A DNA stretch of 10,299 nucleotides from Salinisphaera sp. UBA6602. Its GTDB lineage: Bacteria; Pseudomonadota; Gammaproteobacteria; Nevskiales; Salinisphaeraceae. The stretch covers positions 1 through 10,299 of the forward strand of contig DJIE01000250.1 of NCBI GenBank assembly GCA_002433465.1, written 5' to 3'. Below are positions 1 to 6,286 of this stretch, piece after piece. The notes below the pieces were generated by a model, which saw nothing but the letters and a program-made list of their open reading frames with translations, had not been told where the DNA came from and did not search any database. The position numbers were made by a program, and so were the translations under genes. Within the stretch, counting starts at the first letter, position 1, and each line of letters opens with the position of its first letter.

Positions 1-7
1 CACTTGT

Positions 8-47
8 CTGTCAATCGCGCGCAACGCACCCGGCGCGACTGCGACAG
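8..47 (-). terminator. imperfect stem-loop downstream of the cytosine deaminase
   Basis: CTGTC (8-12) can pair with GACAG (43-47), and TCGCGC (15-20) with GCGCGA (33-38), around a 12-base loop with a small internal bulge. The structure lies 17 bases past the deaminase stop codon, where a transcript end is expected. No T-run follows it on the minus strand, so it is not a textbook intrinsic terminator. It may be a Rho-assisted or mRNA-protecting hairpin, or chance pairing in GC-rich DNA. Confidence 0.3.
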
Positions 48-63
48 GTTGTGCAGAGCTTTC

Positions 64-507
64 CTAAACGCCGATATCCTCGTTCCAGAGATCCGGGCGC
101 TCGCGCATGAAGTCGACCATCAACTGGCGACAGCCGGCATCGCCCAGCACCTCGACTTCGACGCCGCGTTCGGCCAGCAGGGTTTCTTCACCCATGAAGC
201 TTTCGTTTTCGCCAATCACCACGCGCGGGATGCCGTAGAGCAGAATCGCGCCGGTACACATGGCACAGGGCGAGAGCGTGGTGTAAAGCGTGACGTTCTT
301 GTAGAACGACCCGGGGCGGCGGCCGGTGGCTTCGAGCGCGTCCATTTCCGCGTGCAGGATGGCGCTATCGCGCTGTACGCGGCGGTTATGGCCGGCACCG
401 ACCACCTCGCCGTTGCGTACCAGTACGCAGCCGATGGGCACGCCGCCTTCGTCCAGGCCCAGCTGTGCCTGCGCCAGGGCCTGGGCCATGTAATCGCTGT
501 GGTTCAT
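64..507 (-). CDS. cytosine deaminase, fungal FCY1-like zinc deaminase
   Basis: A 147-residue protein of the cytidine deaminase-like fold, predicted to hydrolyse cytosine to uracil plus ammonia in cytosolic pyrimidine salvage. The zinc site is complete: H52-A-E54 and P80-C81-A-M-C84, with E54 the proton shuttle. The likeness to yeast cytosine deaminase runs the whole length: the early EGGVPIG stretch, GHN (N41), TLYTTLSPC, CTGAI, YGIPR, and the C-terminal ERPDLWNEDIG tail. W141 and D144 match the yeast tail residues that close over the base. The open frame extends 40 codons further upstream, but that part is arginine-rich and unlike the family. ATG at 507 with GGATC about 10 bases upstream is therefore preferred. 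The gene is divergent from the LigD operon. Most enterobacteria use the unrelated TIM-barrel CodA. Guanine or another nucleobase as substrate remains possible. Confidence 0.88.
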   Translation of the reverse strand: MNHSDYMAQALAQAQLGLDEGGVPIGCVLVRNGEVVGAGHNRRVQRDSAILHAEMDALEATGRRPGSFYKNVTLYTTLSPCAMCTGAILLYGIPRVVIGENESFMGEETLLAERGVEVEVLGDAGCRQLMVDFMRERPDLWNEDIGV

Positions 508-663
508 CGCAAAAGATCCGCAAAAGCGCGAGTTTAGGCGCTCAAGCGCTGGCAGGCGAGCGAGCCGGTGCTGCACGCCCGCGCGTCGGCGTATGAGTAA
601 AACTGCGAATAGCCGGGACGCGCGCAAGCCGCTATCAATCGTGTATCAAGCAAGAGAGTCGAC
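508..663. other. divergent intergenic region, deaminase / ligD-PE
   Basis: These 156 bases must hold the promoters of both the deaminase (minus) and the LigD operon (plus). I could not find a convincing sigma-70 pair on either strand. A TAAACT element at 531-536 (minus strand) is a weak -10 candidate for the deaminase. GAGAG, seven bases before the ATG at 664, is a good ribosome-binding site for the PE gene. No ORF or RNA gene is evident. Confidence 0.4.
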
Positions 664-1281
664 ATGACCACACAAGACAAGCTTGCCCGCTATCGTGATC
701 GCCGGGATCCCGAGCGCAGCCCGGAGCCTTCGGGCAGGGCCGGCGTCGGCAAGGGCGGCGATCGGCCGATTTTCGTGATCCAGAAGCACGATGCCTCCAC
801 GCTGCACTACGATTTCCGGCTTGAGATCGACGGCGTGCTCAAGTCCTGGGCCGTGCCCAAGGGCCCGTCGACCGACCCGCGCGAAAAGCGCCTGGCGGTG
901 GAAACCGAGGACCACCCGCTCGACTATGCCGATTTCGAAGGCGTGATTCCTGGCGATCAATACGGCGGCGGCACGGTGCTGGTCTGGGATACGGGGCCTT
1001 TCGAGAACGCCAAGCGCGACGACGACGGGCATATCGAAAAGAGCCTGGCCGACTGTTTTGCCGACGGCCATCTCACCGTGGTGCTGCACGGGGAGAAAAT
1101 AAGCGGCGGCTATTCGCTGACCCATTTCCGCAGCGAAAACGGCAAGCGCCAGTGGCTGCTGGTGAAAATGGACGACGATGCGGCCGATGCCCGCCGCAAC
1201 CCGGTGAACACCGAACCCGACTCGGTCTTGAGCGATCGCGGTCTGGCCGATATCGCCGCGCAGGGGCCGGACAATGACTGA
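664..1281 (+). CDS. stand-alone LigD 3'-phosphoesterase (PE) protein
   Basis: A 205-residue protein equivalent to the N-terminal PE module of bacterial NHEJ ligase LigD. That module trims 3'-phosphates and terminal 3'-ribonucleotides so that broken DNA ends carry a ligatable 3'-OH. The active-site set known from Pseudomonas LigD is all present, and by my count at the same numbers: H42, H48, D50, R52, H84 and Y88, within QKHDASTLHYDFRLE and EDHPLDYADFEG. The FEGVIP and GGGTVLVWD stretches are also family hallmarks. About 30 charged, disordered-looking residues precede the domain. The protein stops in TGA at 1279-1281, after the ligase ATG has begun, so it is not fused to the ligase. GAGAG sits seven bases before the start. 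It is the first gene of a three-gene operon. Catalysis is inferred from conserved residues. Confidence 0.93.
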   Translation: MTTQDKLARYRDRRDPERSPEPSGRAGVGKGGDRPIFVIQKHDASTLHYDFRLEIDGVLKSWAVPKGPSTDPREKRLAVETEDHPLDYADFEGVIPGDQYGGGTVLVWDTGPFENAKRDDDGHIEKSLADCFADGHLTVVLHGEKISGGYSLTHFRSENGKRQWLLVKMDDDAADARRNPVNTEPDSVLSDRGLADIAAQGPDND

Positions 1282-2287
1282 CTGGCGCGATGAATTGCCC
1301 GAGCGCGTGCTCGACGATACGCGCAACCTGACCATGCCGCGGCGCTTCGAGCCGATGCTGGCCACGCTGTCCGATACGCCGTTTTCGGACACGGAGTGGA
1401 TATTCGAACGCAAGCTCGACGGCATTCGCCTGCTGGTCTTTCGCGACGGCGATCACGTGGAGCTGCTTACCCGCAACGGCCAGTCGCGTACCGACCATTT
1501 CCCCGAGCTGGTGGCGTGTTTTGCCCAGCAGCCGCATCGGCGCTTCGTGCTCGACGGCGAAGTGGTCGCCTTCGACGGCAAGGTCACCAGTTTCTCGCGT
1601 CTTCAGCAGCGTGCCGGCATCAGCGACCCCGAGGCCGCAAAGGCCAGTGGGGTGGCGGTGTATTTCTATGCCTTCGACTGCCCCTGGCTGGACGGTCTGG
1701 ATTTGCGCCGCGTGGCGCTGCGCGATCGCAAGCAGCTGCTGCGCAGCCAGTTCGACTTTGGCAAGGCGCTGCGCTATACCGCGCATCGCAATACCTGCGG
1801 CGAAGACTATCTCGCCGAAGCACGGGCCAAAGGCTGGGAAGGCATTCTTGCCAAACAAGCCGACAGCCCCTATCGCTGCGGACGCTCCCGGCGCTGGCTC
1901 AAGCTCAAGTGCAGCCGTGGCCAGGAGCTGGTTATCGGCGGCTTTACCGAGCCGCAGGGCAGCCGCAGCGGTCTCGGCGCGTTGTTGGTCGGTTATTACG
2001 ACAACGGCGATCTGCACTATGCCGGTCGGGTCGGCACCGGCTTCGACGAAGACGAGCTGGCGCGTCTGCGCCGGTCGCTCGAGGCCATCGAACGCAAGAC
2101 CTCACCCTTCATCGACCCGGGCGCCCAGCAGGCCGGGGTGCACTGGGTCACGCCGGAGCGCGTGGCAGAGTTCGCCTTTACCGAATGGACGGACGACGGC
2201 CGGCTGCGCCACCCGAGCTATCTCGGCGAACGCGACGACAAGGACGCACGCGAAGTCGTACGCGAACAGCCCGAAAGCGCACCGTGA
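1274..2287 (+). CDS. ligD: stand-alone LigD ATP-dependent DNA ligase (LIG) protein
   Basis: A 337-residue ATP-dependent DNA ligase, the sealing module of NHEJ LigD. Nucleotidyltransferase motifs appear in order: motif I ERKLDGIR with adenylated lysine K47, motif III LDGEVVAFD (93-101), IIIa around YFYAFDCPWLDG (130-141), IV EGILAK (189-194) and V WLKLKC (208-213). An OB-fold follows, with GRVGTGF (251-257) and a motif VI-like FTEWTDDGRLRHPSY (302-316). The start ATG overlaps the end of the PE gene by eight bases, ATG-ac-TGA. It has its own AGGGG about seven bases upstream inside that gene, so independent, coupled initiation is plausible. The gene ends in TGA at 2285-2287, overlapping the POL GTG. 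The length is that of a bare LIG domain, with no PE or POL attached. It would join ends held by Ku, which is not in the window. Confidence 0.94.
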   Translation: MTDWRDELPERVLDDTRNLTMPRRFEPMLATLSDTPFSDTEWIFERKLDGIRLLVFRDGDHVELLTRNGQSRTDHFPELVACFAQQPHRRFVLDGEVVAFDGKVTSFSRLQQRAGISDPEAAKASGVAVYFYAFDCPWLDGLDLRRVALRDRKQLLRSQFDFGKALRYTAHRNTCGEDYLAEARAKGWEGILAKQADSPYRCGRSRRWLKLKCSRGQELVIGGFTEPQGSRSGLGALLVGYYDNGDLHYAGRVGTGFDEDELARLRRSLEAIERKTSPFIDPGAQQAGVHWVTPERVAEFAFTEWTDDGRLRHPSYLGERDDKDAREVVREQPESAP

Positions 2288-3156
2288 GTATCGAAATCGG
2301 CAACGCCGACAAGCTGTTCTTTCCGAAGGCCGGTTACACGAAGGCCGATCTTGTCGACTACTACCAGCGGATCGCCGCCCAGCTGCTGCCGCTGATCGAG
2401 GGCCGGCCGTTGACGCTGCACCGCTTTCCGGACGGCATCGACGGCGTGAACTTCATCCAGAAAAGCGTTCAGGACCACTATCCGGACTGGATCGAGCGGG
2501 TGACCGTCGATAAGGAAGACGGCGAGATTACCCACGCCCTGGCCCCCGATGCCGATACGCTGGCCTGGTTGGTCGACCAGGGCACGATTGCCTTTCATGT
2601 CTGGCTCTCGCGCGCCGATACGCCGCACCATCCAGACCGGCTGATCTTCGACCTGGACCCGCCCGGTGACGATTTCGACCTCGTGATCAAGGCAGCGCGT
2701 TGCCTACGGAAACGTCTGCACGACCTCGATCTGCAGGCGTTCGTGATGACGACCGGCTCCTCCGGCCTGCATGTCGTCGTGCCCCTGGATCGCAGCGCCG
2801 ACTTCGACACGGTTCGCGATTTTGCCGAGCGGATTGCCGAAGGCCTTGCGGCCGATCATCCCGACGAGTTCACGACCGCGCATCGCAAGGACAAGCGGCG
2901 GGGCCGGCTGTATCTGGATATTCGGCGCAATGCCTACGCCCAGACCGGTATCGCGCCGTATTCGCTACGCGCAAAACCCGGTGCGCCCATCGCCACGCCG
3001 TTGGATTGGGATGAACTTGGCGACGCCAAGATCGGCCCGCAGCGCTTTCATATGGGCAATATCTTTCGCCGGCTCGCGCAGCGGGATTGCCCCTGGGCCG
3101 GTATCGACCGCCAGGCACAAAGTCTGACGCCCGCGATTCGCCGGCTGGATGATTGA
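2284..3156 (+). CDS. stand-alone LigD polymerase/primase (POL) protein
   Basis: A 290-residue protein of the archaeo-eukaryotic primase superfamily matching the POL module of LigD, which fills gaps and adds (ribo)nucleotides at breaks during NHEJ. Metal ligands are visible: FDLDP gives D123 and D125, and LYLDIRRN gives D212. The SSGLHVVVPL stretch (159-168, H163) and RPLTLHRFPDGIDG with FIQK (41-60) form the nucleotide/primer site. The start is GTG at 2284, sharing GTGA with the ligase stop. The next residues, IEIGNADKLFFPKAGYTK, match the normal beginning of the domain. The frame stays open far upstream to 1396, but that part is an arginine-rich shadow of the ligase. The local ribosome-binding site is weak, so expression probably depends on translation of the ligase. 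The protein is in the same frame as PE and one frame off from LIG. Confidence 0.92.
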   Translation: MSIEIGNADKLFFPKAGYTKADLVDYYQRIAAQLLPLIEGRPLTLHRFPDGIDGVNFIQKSVQDHYPDWIERVTVDKEDGEITHALAPDADTLAWLVDQGTIAFHVWLSRADTPHHPDRLIFDLDPPGDDFDLVIKAARCLRKRLHDLDLQAFVMTTGSSGLHVVVPLDRSADFDTVRDFAERIAEGLAADHPDEFTTAHRKDKRRGRLYLDIRRNAYAQTGIAPYSLRAKPGAPIATPLDWDELGDAKIGPQRFHMGNIFRRLAQRDCPWAGIDRQAQSLTPAIRRLDD

Positions 3157-3183
3157 TGCCCGCGGCGAACGGCTGGGCCGGTA

Positions 3184-3211
3184 GGCCGCGGACGTAAGAA
3201 AAGACGCGGCC
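3184..3211. terminator. GC-rich hairpin past the LigD operon
   Basis: GGCCGCG (3184-3190) and CGCGGCC (3205-3211) form a perfect 7-bp stem around a 14-base A-rich loop, 27 bases after the POL stop codon. The position fits an operon end. However, AAAAC rather than a T-run follows on the plus strand, so an intrinsic terminator in this direction is doubtful. Confidence 0.35.
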
Positions 3212-3251
3212 AAAACAGGACGACCTCCGGGACGCGTTCCCATCCGTGCAG

Positions 3252-3281
3252 GTTGGCTTGGGCCGAAGGCCGTAAGCCAAC
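3252..3281. repeat. REP-like palindrome 1 (GTTGGCTT...AAGCCAAC)
   Basis: A perfect 8-bp stem, GTTGGCTT (3252-3259) with AAGCCAAC (3274-3281), encloses a second perfect stem, GGCC (3261-3264) with GGCC (3268-3271), and a GAA loop. It lies in the convergent gap between the LigD operon and the alpha/beta hydrolase. The GTTGG...CCAAC outer arms are shared with the second palindrome 65 bases on, which suggests two members of one dispersed intergenic repeat family. It may also end transcription or protect mRNA 3' ends. Confidence 0.6.
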
Positions 3282-3321
3282 ACGGCAACGCCTGTCTGCC
3301 CGGCTCGGCGCGTGGGGCGGA

Positions 3322-3334
3322 CCGGCTCCGCCGG
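3322..3334. repeat. small GC hairpin between the two palindromes
   Basis: CCGGC (3322-3326) and GCCGG (3330-3334) form a perfect 5-bp stem with a 3-base loop. It lies between the two longer palindromes and probably belongs to the same structured 3' region. Short stems like this arise easily by chance at this GC content. Confidence 0.3.
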
Positions 3335-3345
3335 CTGCGTTCTTT

Positions 3346-3371
3346 GTTGGATTACGCTGCGCTAATCCAAC
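3346..3371. repeat. REP-like palindrome 2 (GTTGGATTA...TAATCCAAC)
   Basis: A perfect 9-bp stem, GTTGGATTA (3346-3354) with TAATCCAAC (3363-3371), surrounds CGCTGCGC. It lies 34 bases downstream of the hydrolase stop codon. From memory, closely similar TTGGATTA...TAATCCAA elements flanked by CTACG are common dispersed intergenic repeats in many proteobacterial genomes. I cannot search to confirm this. The A/T-containing stem stands out from the surrounding GC-rich DNA. Confidence 0.65.
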
Positions 3372-3404
3372 CTACGCCCTGCTTGGTCGTCGCCCGCTAT
3401 CCGC

Positions 3405-4325
3405 CTACGCGACGCGATCGGCGTCATGTGTGGGTTGCGGCACCAGCGCGCGCAGAAAATCGAGCTGCAGCCCGATATTCGTTTCGTACCAAGGTGGCAG
3501 GTACGGATCGAAGTGGTTGGCGTCGATCGTCTTTATGGTGACGCTATCCGATGCCTGGGCTGCCACCCGGCGTTGGTCGAACGGCGCCACCGTATCCCGT
3601 GTCGCGCCGATGATCAGCGTGGGAATACGAATGGATTTCAATTGCTTGAACGGGCGATAGAAGCCCATGGTGGCAAGCGAAGCGGCCGACACGCGGTTGT
3701 CGTATTCCGCGTCGAGATGCGAGGCGATCCAGGCATCTATTCGCCAGGCCCCGTCCCGATCCATGGAGGCATACTCGTCTTTCGGGGCGATGATCGGGAT
3801 GTAATGGGTACGCCCTAGGCTGGCGAAGTCGCGCACCATGTCCAGCCCGAATCGCAGCATGCGTGGGGCCGGTACCGCGGTCACCGCGCGTAGGCCGTCG
3901 AGCATCGGCACCTGGGCGATCGCGCCGTAAAGTTCGGGATGGGTGGTCGCGATCTTGACTACGTGGCCGCCGCCGAACGACGTGCCCCAGAGAATGATCC
4001 GGCGATCATCGACTTCCTCCAGTGTGCGCACGTGGGCGATCGCGCGCTCGACCACTTGCTCGCGCTTCCAGGGGTTGATGGTGTGGCGTGGCTCGCCCTC
4101 GCTGTCGCCCCAGCCGGGGTAATCGAAGGTCAGAACCGCGAATCCCGCGTCGTTGAACGCTTCGATGAAGGGCGTGACCAGCAACAGCTGGGTACCGCCC
4201 CAGCCATGCACCATGACAATCGTGGGGTAGGGGGCGTTATCGCCGCTATCGGGCACATGCAGCGTGGCCGCGCAGTTCGCGCCCTGGCTCTTGAAGGGGA
4301 CCTTTCTTTTTTTGTGCGAACCCAT
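3405..4325 (-). CDS. alpha/beta hydrolase, COG1073-like
   Basis: A 306-residue serine hydrolase of the alpha/beta-hydrolase fold, with no signal peptide and so probably cytosolic. The oxyanion loop is HGWGG (40-44), the nucleophile S116 lies in GTSFGGG, the acid is probably D244 in GATRDTVAPF, and the base is H271 in DANHFDPYLPPWYE. DYPGWGDSEG (69-77) is the usual loop after strand 4. A cap of about 90 residues (roughly 143-230) is inserted before the final strand-acid segment and probably sets substrate choice. The overall plan resembles FrsA/YcjY-like (COG1073) esterases or peptidases. The substrate cannot be read from the sequence. The ATG at 4325 has AGGGAG about six bases upstream, a strong ribosome-binding site. 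The N-terminus is unusually basic (KKRK). It is transcribed convergently with the LigD operon and in tandem behind the GltS-like gene, but 286 bases away, so probably separately. Confidence 0.88.
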   Translation of the reverse strand: MGSHKKRKVPFKSQGANCAATLHVPDSGDNAPYPTIVMVHGWGGTQLLLVTPFIEAFNDAGFAVLTFDYPGWGDSEGEPRHTINPWKREQVVERAIAHVRTLEEVDDRRIILWGTSFGGGHVVKIATTHPELYGAIAQVPMLDGLRAVTAVPAPRMLRFGLDMVRDFASLGRTHYIPIIAPKDEYASMDRDGAWRIDAWIASHLDAEYDNRVSAASLATMGFYRPFKQLKSIRIPTLIIGATRDTVAPFDQRRVAAQASDSVTIKTIDANHFDPYLPPWYETNIGLQLDFLRALVPQPTHDADRVA

Positions 4326-4395
4326 GCGTGCTCCCTGTTCGCGTCATCGGCCCTGTTCAGCGCGGGTCGCGCAGGCCAGGGCGGCGCATATGCAA

Positions 4396-4423
4396 AAAAT
4401 AGTATTTTCGGATAATACGCCAA
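4396..4423 (-). promoter_or_regulatory. candidate promoter of the alpha/beta hydrolase
   Basis: On the minus strand TTGGCG (4423-4418) and TATTTT (4401-4396) are separated by 16 bases. Each matches four of six sigma-70 consensus positions. The whole stretch is strikingly AT-rich for this region and would give a leader of about 65 bases before the ATG. A TACTAT in the spacer is an alternative -10 but with short spacing. Confidence 0.35.
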
Positions 4424-4486
4424 GCGTGGAAAAGGCACGAGCGCGAATCGCCCAGTAGTTCGCCTGCCGGGCATGGGCCGCGCTCG

Positions 4487-4615
4487 CGCCGGCCGGTGGC
4501 AGCCTGCCGGCGGGCTACCCGCCGCGTTGAAGGGCCAGGCAGCCTGGTCGGCCACGCCGCTACGCTGTTCAGGCGAGCGGCGTGGCGTTGGCTAACGCGG
4601 CGGTGCTCGCGTTAG
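4487..4615 (-). terminator. cluster of hairpins at the 3' end of the GltS-like gene
   Basis: Several stems lie in tandem. CTAACGCG (4592-4599) pairs perfectly with CGCGTTAG (4608-4615), overlapping the symporter stop codon. GCCACGCCGCT (4551-4561) pairs perfectly over 11 bp with AGCGGCGTGGC (4576-4586). CGGCGGG (4508-4514) pairs perfectly over 7 bp with CCCGCCG (4518-4524) across a CTA loop. CGCCGGC (4487-4493) can compete for the same strand. None is followed by a T-run. They probably form the structured 3' end of the symporter mRNA, separating it from the hydrolase gene. Confidence 0.5.
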
Positions 4616-6042
4616 TAGTCCTGCTTCAAGCGCCCGAAGTAGAGCAGCCCGGAGCCGATGCCCAGGACCACGAGTGCGAGCATCACGGCAAAGAACGGCC
4701 AGGGGCCGAAGTTGTAGATGATGGGCAGGGACAGGCCGGTCACGAGGCCGCCGCCAAAGAAGGGCTCGAACACCATCTGCTTGTAGCCGAAGGCCTCGTA
4801 GGCCGGGGTCTTGTTGTCCGGATCGGCGATCTTCATGAGGATCAGGCCGGTGGCGGTCACACCCATGGATTGGCCGATATCGCCGATGCCGCGCTCGAAC
4901 CAGTACTTGGGAATGACCCGCGGTGCGAGCCACAGGAACATGCCCACGTTCCAGGCGATGCCGGCCATACCGAGCATCAGGAAAGCCGCCCAGTGATCGG
5001 CGATCACCGTCAGCGACAGACTGGCGATGGCGGCGGCGATGAGCAGATCCAGCGCGAAGCCCTGAATGCGCTCCATCAGGCCGCGATCGAGCAGGTTGTG
5101 CTTGTCGAAGCGGGTGAGAATCTGTTGTACGACCAGACCGCCGATCATGGCCAACGGGAACAGCGGCACGGCACTGAGCAGTTCGATGCCGTTCTCGCCT
5201 GCGCCCCAGGTCACGCTTTCGACCCAGCTCATGGCTTCGAGAATGCCCAGGCCCACGAGAATGGCCATGGCGATGAAGCTGAAATGCAGGGTCAACGGTT
5301 CGATCGATTCCGAGCGTACCGTCATGTTACCGGCCGATAACGGGCGATCGTCGTGGGCGACCAGACCCCGGCGCTGATCGTGCGGGATGCTGGCGACGCT
5401 CTTGTCGAGCACGGCACTCTTGCCGGTACGCACGCCCCAGTTGATCAGGATGATGCCGAACACGATGCCCGACACCACGCCGACCGTGGCCATGCCCACC
5501 GCCAGATCGGCGCCGTCGGCAAAGCCGAGTTCGGCAAACGTGCCCTGCAGGCCGGCCGCGGTGCCGTGGCCGCCTTCGAAGCCGATTTCGATCAGTGCAC
5601 CGGCCATGATCGGCACGCCGAAAAATGGTGCCAGAACGAGGGCAGCTATAAGAATACCGATGACGTACTGACCGGCGCCCAGGGTGATGCCGAAGGCCAG
5701 CTGCGGCCCGGCCAGGCTCCAGACGCGATTGAAGTTGGGCAGCGGAACGCCGAGCAGCAGCGTGGCGAATACCACGTTGATCAGCAAGCCGGGCAGGTCA
5801 CTCCATATCGACAGCATGGATTCGGGAATTGCCCCCTGCGCGAGCGCTGCTTCCTCACCGCCCACCGCACGCGCGATGGCGCCGAGTACGCCGGGGCCCA
5901 GAATCAGCCCGATGGCGCCCGCCAGAATCGAGGCCGGCAGAAACAGTTTCTGGGCCGGCGCCCAGTGCATGCGCACCCATTTGCCGGCGTAGAGCAAGAT
6001 CGCCAGCATGAGCAAGGAAAAACCAATCTGATCGGCCGTCAT
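4612..6042 (-). CDS. gltS: sodium/glutamate symporter, GltS (ESS) family
   Basis: A 476-residue inner-membrane permease with about ten or more hydrophobic spans, resembling the sodium:glutamate symporter (ESS) family. Two inverted-repeat halves are visible. The first half carries the signature GGHGTA (157-162) followed by MATVGVVSGIVFG. The second half has the matching re-entrant segment GIGDIGQSMGVTATG (385-399), then VFEPFFGGG (424-432). Both re-entrant loops form the substrate and sodium sites in the family. A hydrophilic stretch of about 45 residues (205-250) joins the halves, and the protein is some 75 residues longer than E. coli GltS. It may therefore belong to a divergent subgroup, and glutamate specificity is inferred only. 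The ATG at 6042 is preceded by AGGGGG at about six bases. The nearest tandem gene downstream is 286 bases away, so it looks monocistronic. Confidence 0.85.
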   Translation of the reverse strand: MTADQIGFSLLMLAILLYAGKWVRMHWAPAQKLFLPASILAGAIGLILGPGVLGAIARAVGGEEAALAQGAIPESMLSIWSDLPGLLINVVFATLLLGVPLPNFNRVWSLAGPQLAFGITLGAGQYVIGILIAALVLAPFFGVPIMAGALIEIGFEGGHGTAAGLQGTFAELGFADGADLAVGMATVGVVSGIVFGIILINWGVRTGKSAVLDKSVASIPHDQRRGLVAHDDRPLSAGNMTVRSESIEPLTLHFSFIAMAILVGLGILEAMSWVESVTWGAGENGIELLSAVPLFPLAMIGGLVVQQILTRFDKHNLLDRGLMERIQGFALDLLIAAAIASLSLTVIADHWAAFLMLGMAGIAWNVGMFLWLAPRVIPKYWFERGIGDIGQSMGVTATGLILMKIADPDNKTPAYEAFGYKQMVFEPFFGGGLVTGLSLPIIYNFGPWPFFAVMLALVVLGIGSGLLYFGRLKQDY

Positions 6043-6250
6043 GAAGCCCCCTGTTTTATCGGTGTGCTTGTTGTTGTCGTAATGTCGTTGGAATCCGGCC
6101 CGCCAACGGCTCGGCCCGCGAACCGTTGCCGGCGCGGGCCCCCCTGCCTGTCAGCGTAGTCTGTTCCATGGCACAGGCAAACGCAGCTTTCGTGCCGATG
6201 CGCCCGGTTTACTATCAATCCCCGCGCGGTCGAATTCGAGCGAATATAAC
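6043..6250 (-). promoter_or_regulatory. long leader and candidate promoter of the GltS-like gene
   Basis: These bases upstream of the symporter hold no plausible gene. A TATATT on the minus strand (6248-6243) is the best -10-like element; I see no good -35 partner. If used, it gives a leader of about 190 bases containing a 6-bp stem, CCGTTG/CAACGG (6123-6128 with 6104-6109), about 60 bases before the start. It matches no riboswitch I recognise. Confidence 0.25.
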
Positions 6251-6259
6251 CCGCTAAAG

Positions 6260-6275
6260 ATAAAAGAGATTTTAT
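6260..6275 (-). terminator. AT-rich hairpin after the Rho-N-like ORF
   Basis: ATAAAA (6260-6265) and TTTTAT (6270-6275) form a perfect 6-bp AT-only stem with a GAGA loop, 12 bases past the stop codon of the small minus-strand ORF. On that strand the structure continues into CTTT. The stem is too AT-rich for a strong intrinsic terminator, but it stands out sharply from the surrounding GC-rich DNA. Confidence 0.3.
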
Positions 6276-6286
6276 TTCATTAGTCT

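Noticed and set aside
508..627. 40-residue N-terminal extension of the cytosine deaminase
   Set aside because: It does not resemble the family, is arginine-rich, and the protein from the ATG at 507 already aligns end to end with the yeast enzyme.
1073..2017. 314-codon open frame on the minus strand opposite the ligase
   Set aside because: It shows no recognisable domain and overlaps two strongly conserved genes; an antisense shadow.
1396..2283. Long upstream extension of the POL frame, which would make a 586-residue protein
   Set aside because: Its translation is arginine/alanine-rich and low-complexity. It lies antiphase to the well-conserved ligase motifs, so it is a GC-rich shadow.
3253..3818. 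Plus-strand ORFs crossing the palindromes and the end of the hydrolase gene
   Set aside because: They cross the repeat hairpins, lie antisense to a conserved enzyme and have no recognisable domain.
4264..4555. Small ORFs on both strands in the gap between hydrolase and symporter
   Set aside because: There are no conserved features; they overlap hairpins and the hydrolase start region, and promoter-like AT-rich sequence lies inside.
5353..6159. 268-codon plus-strand open frame opposite the symporter
   Set aside because: It is rich in His, Gln, Arg and Asp, as expected for the complement of membrane-protein codons, and has no domain.
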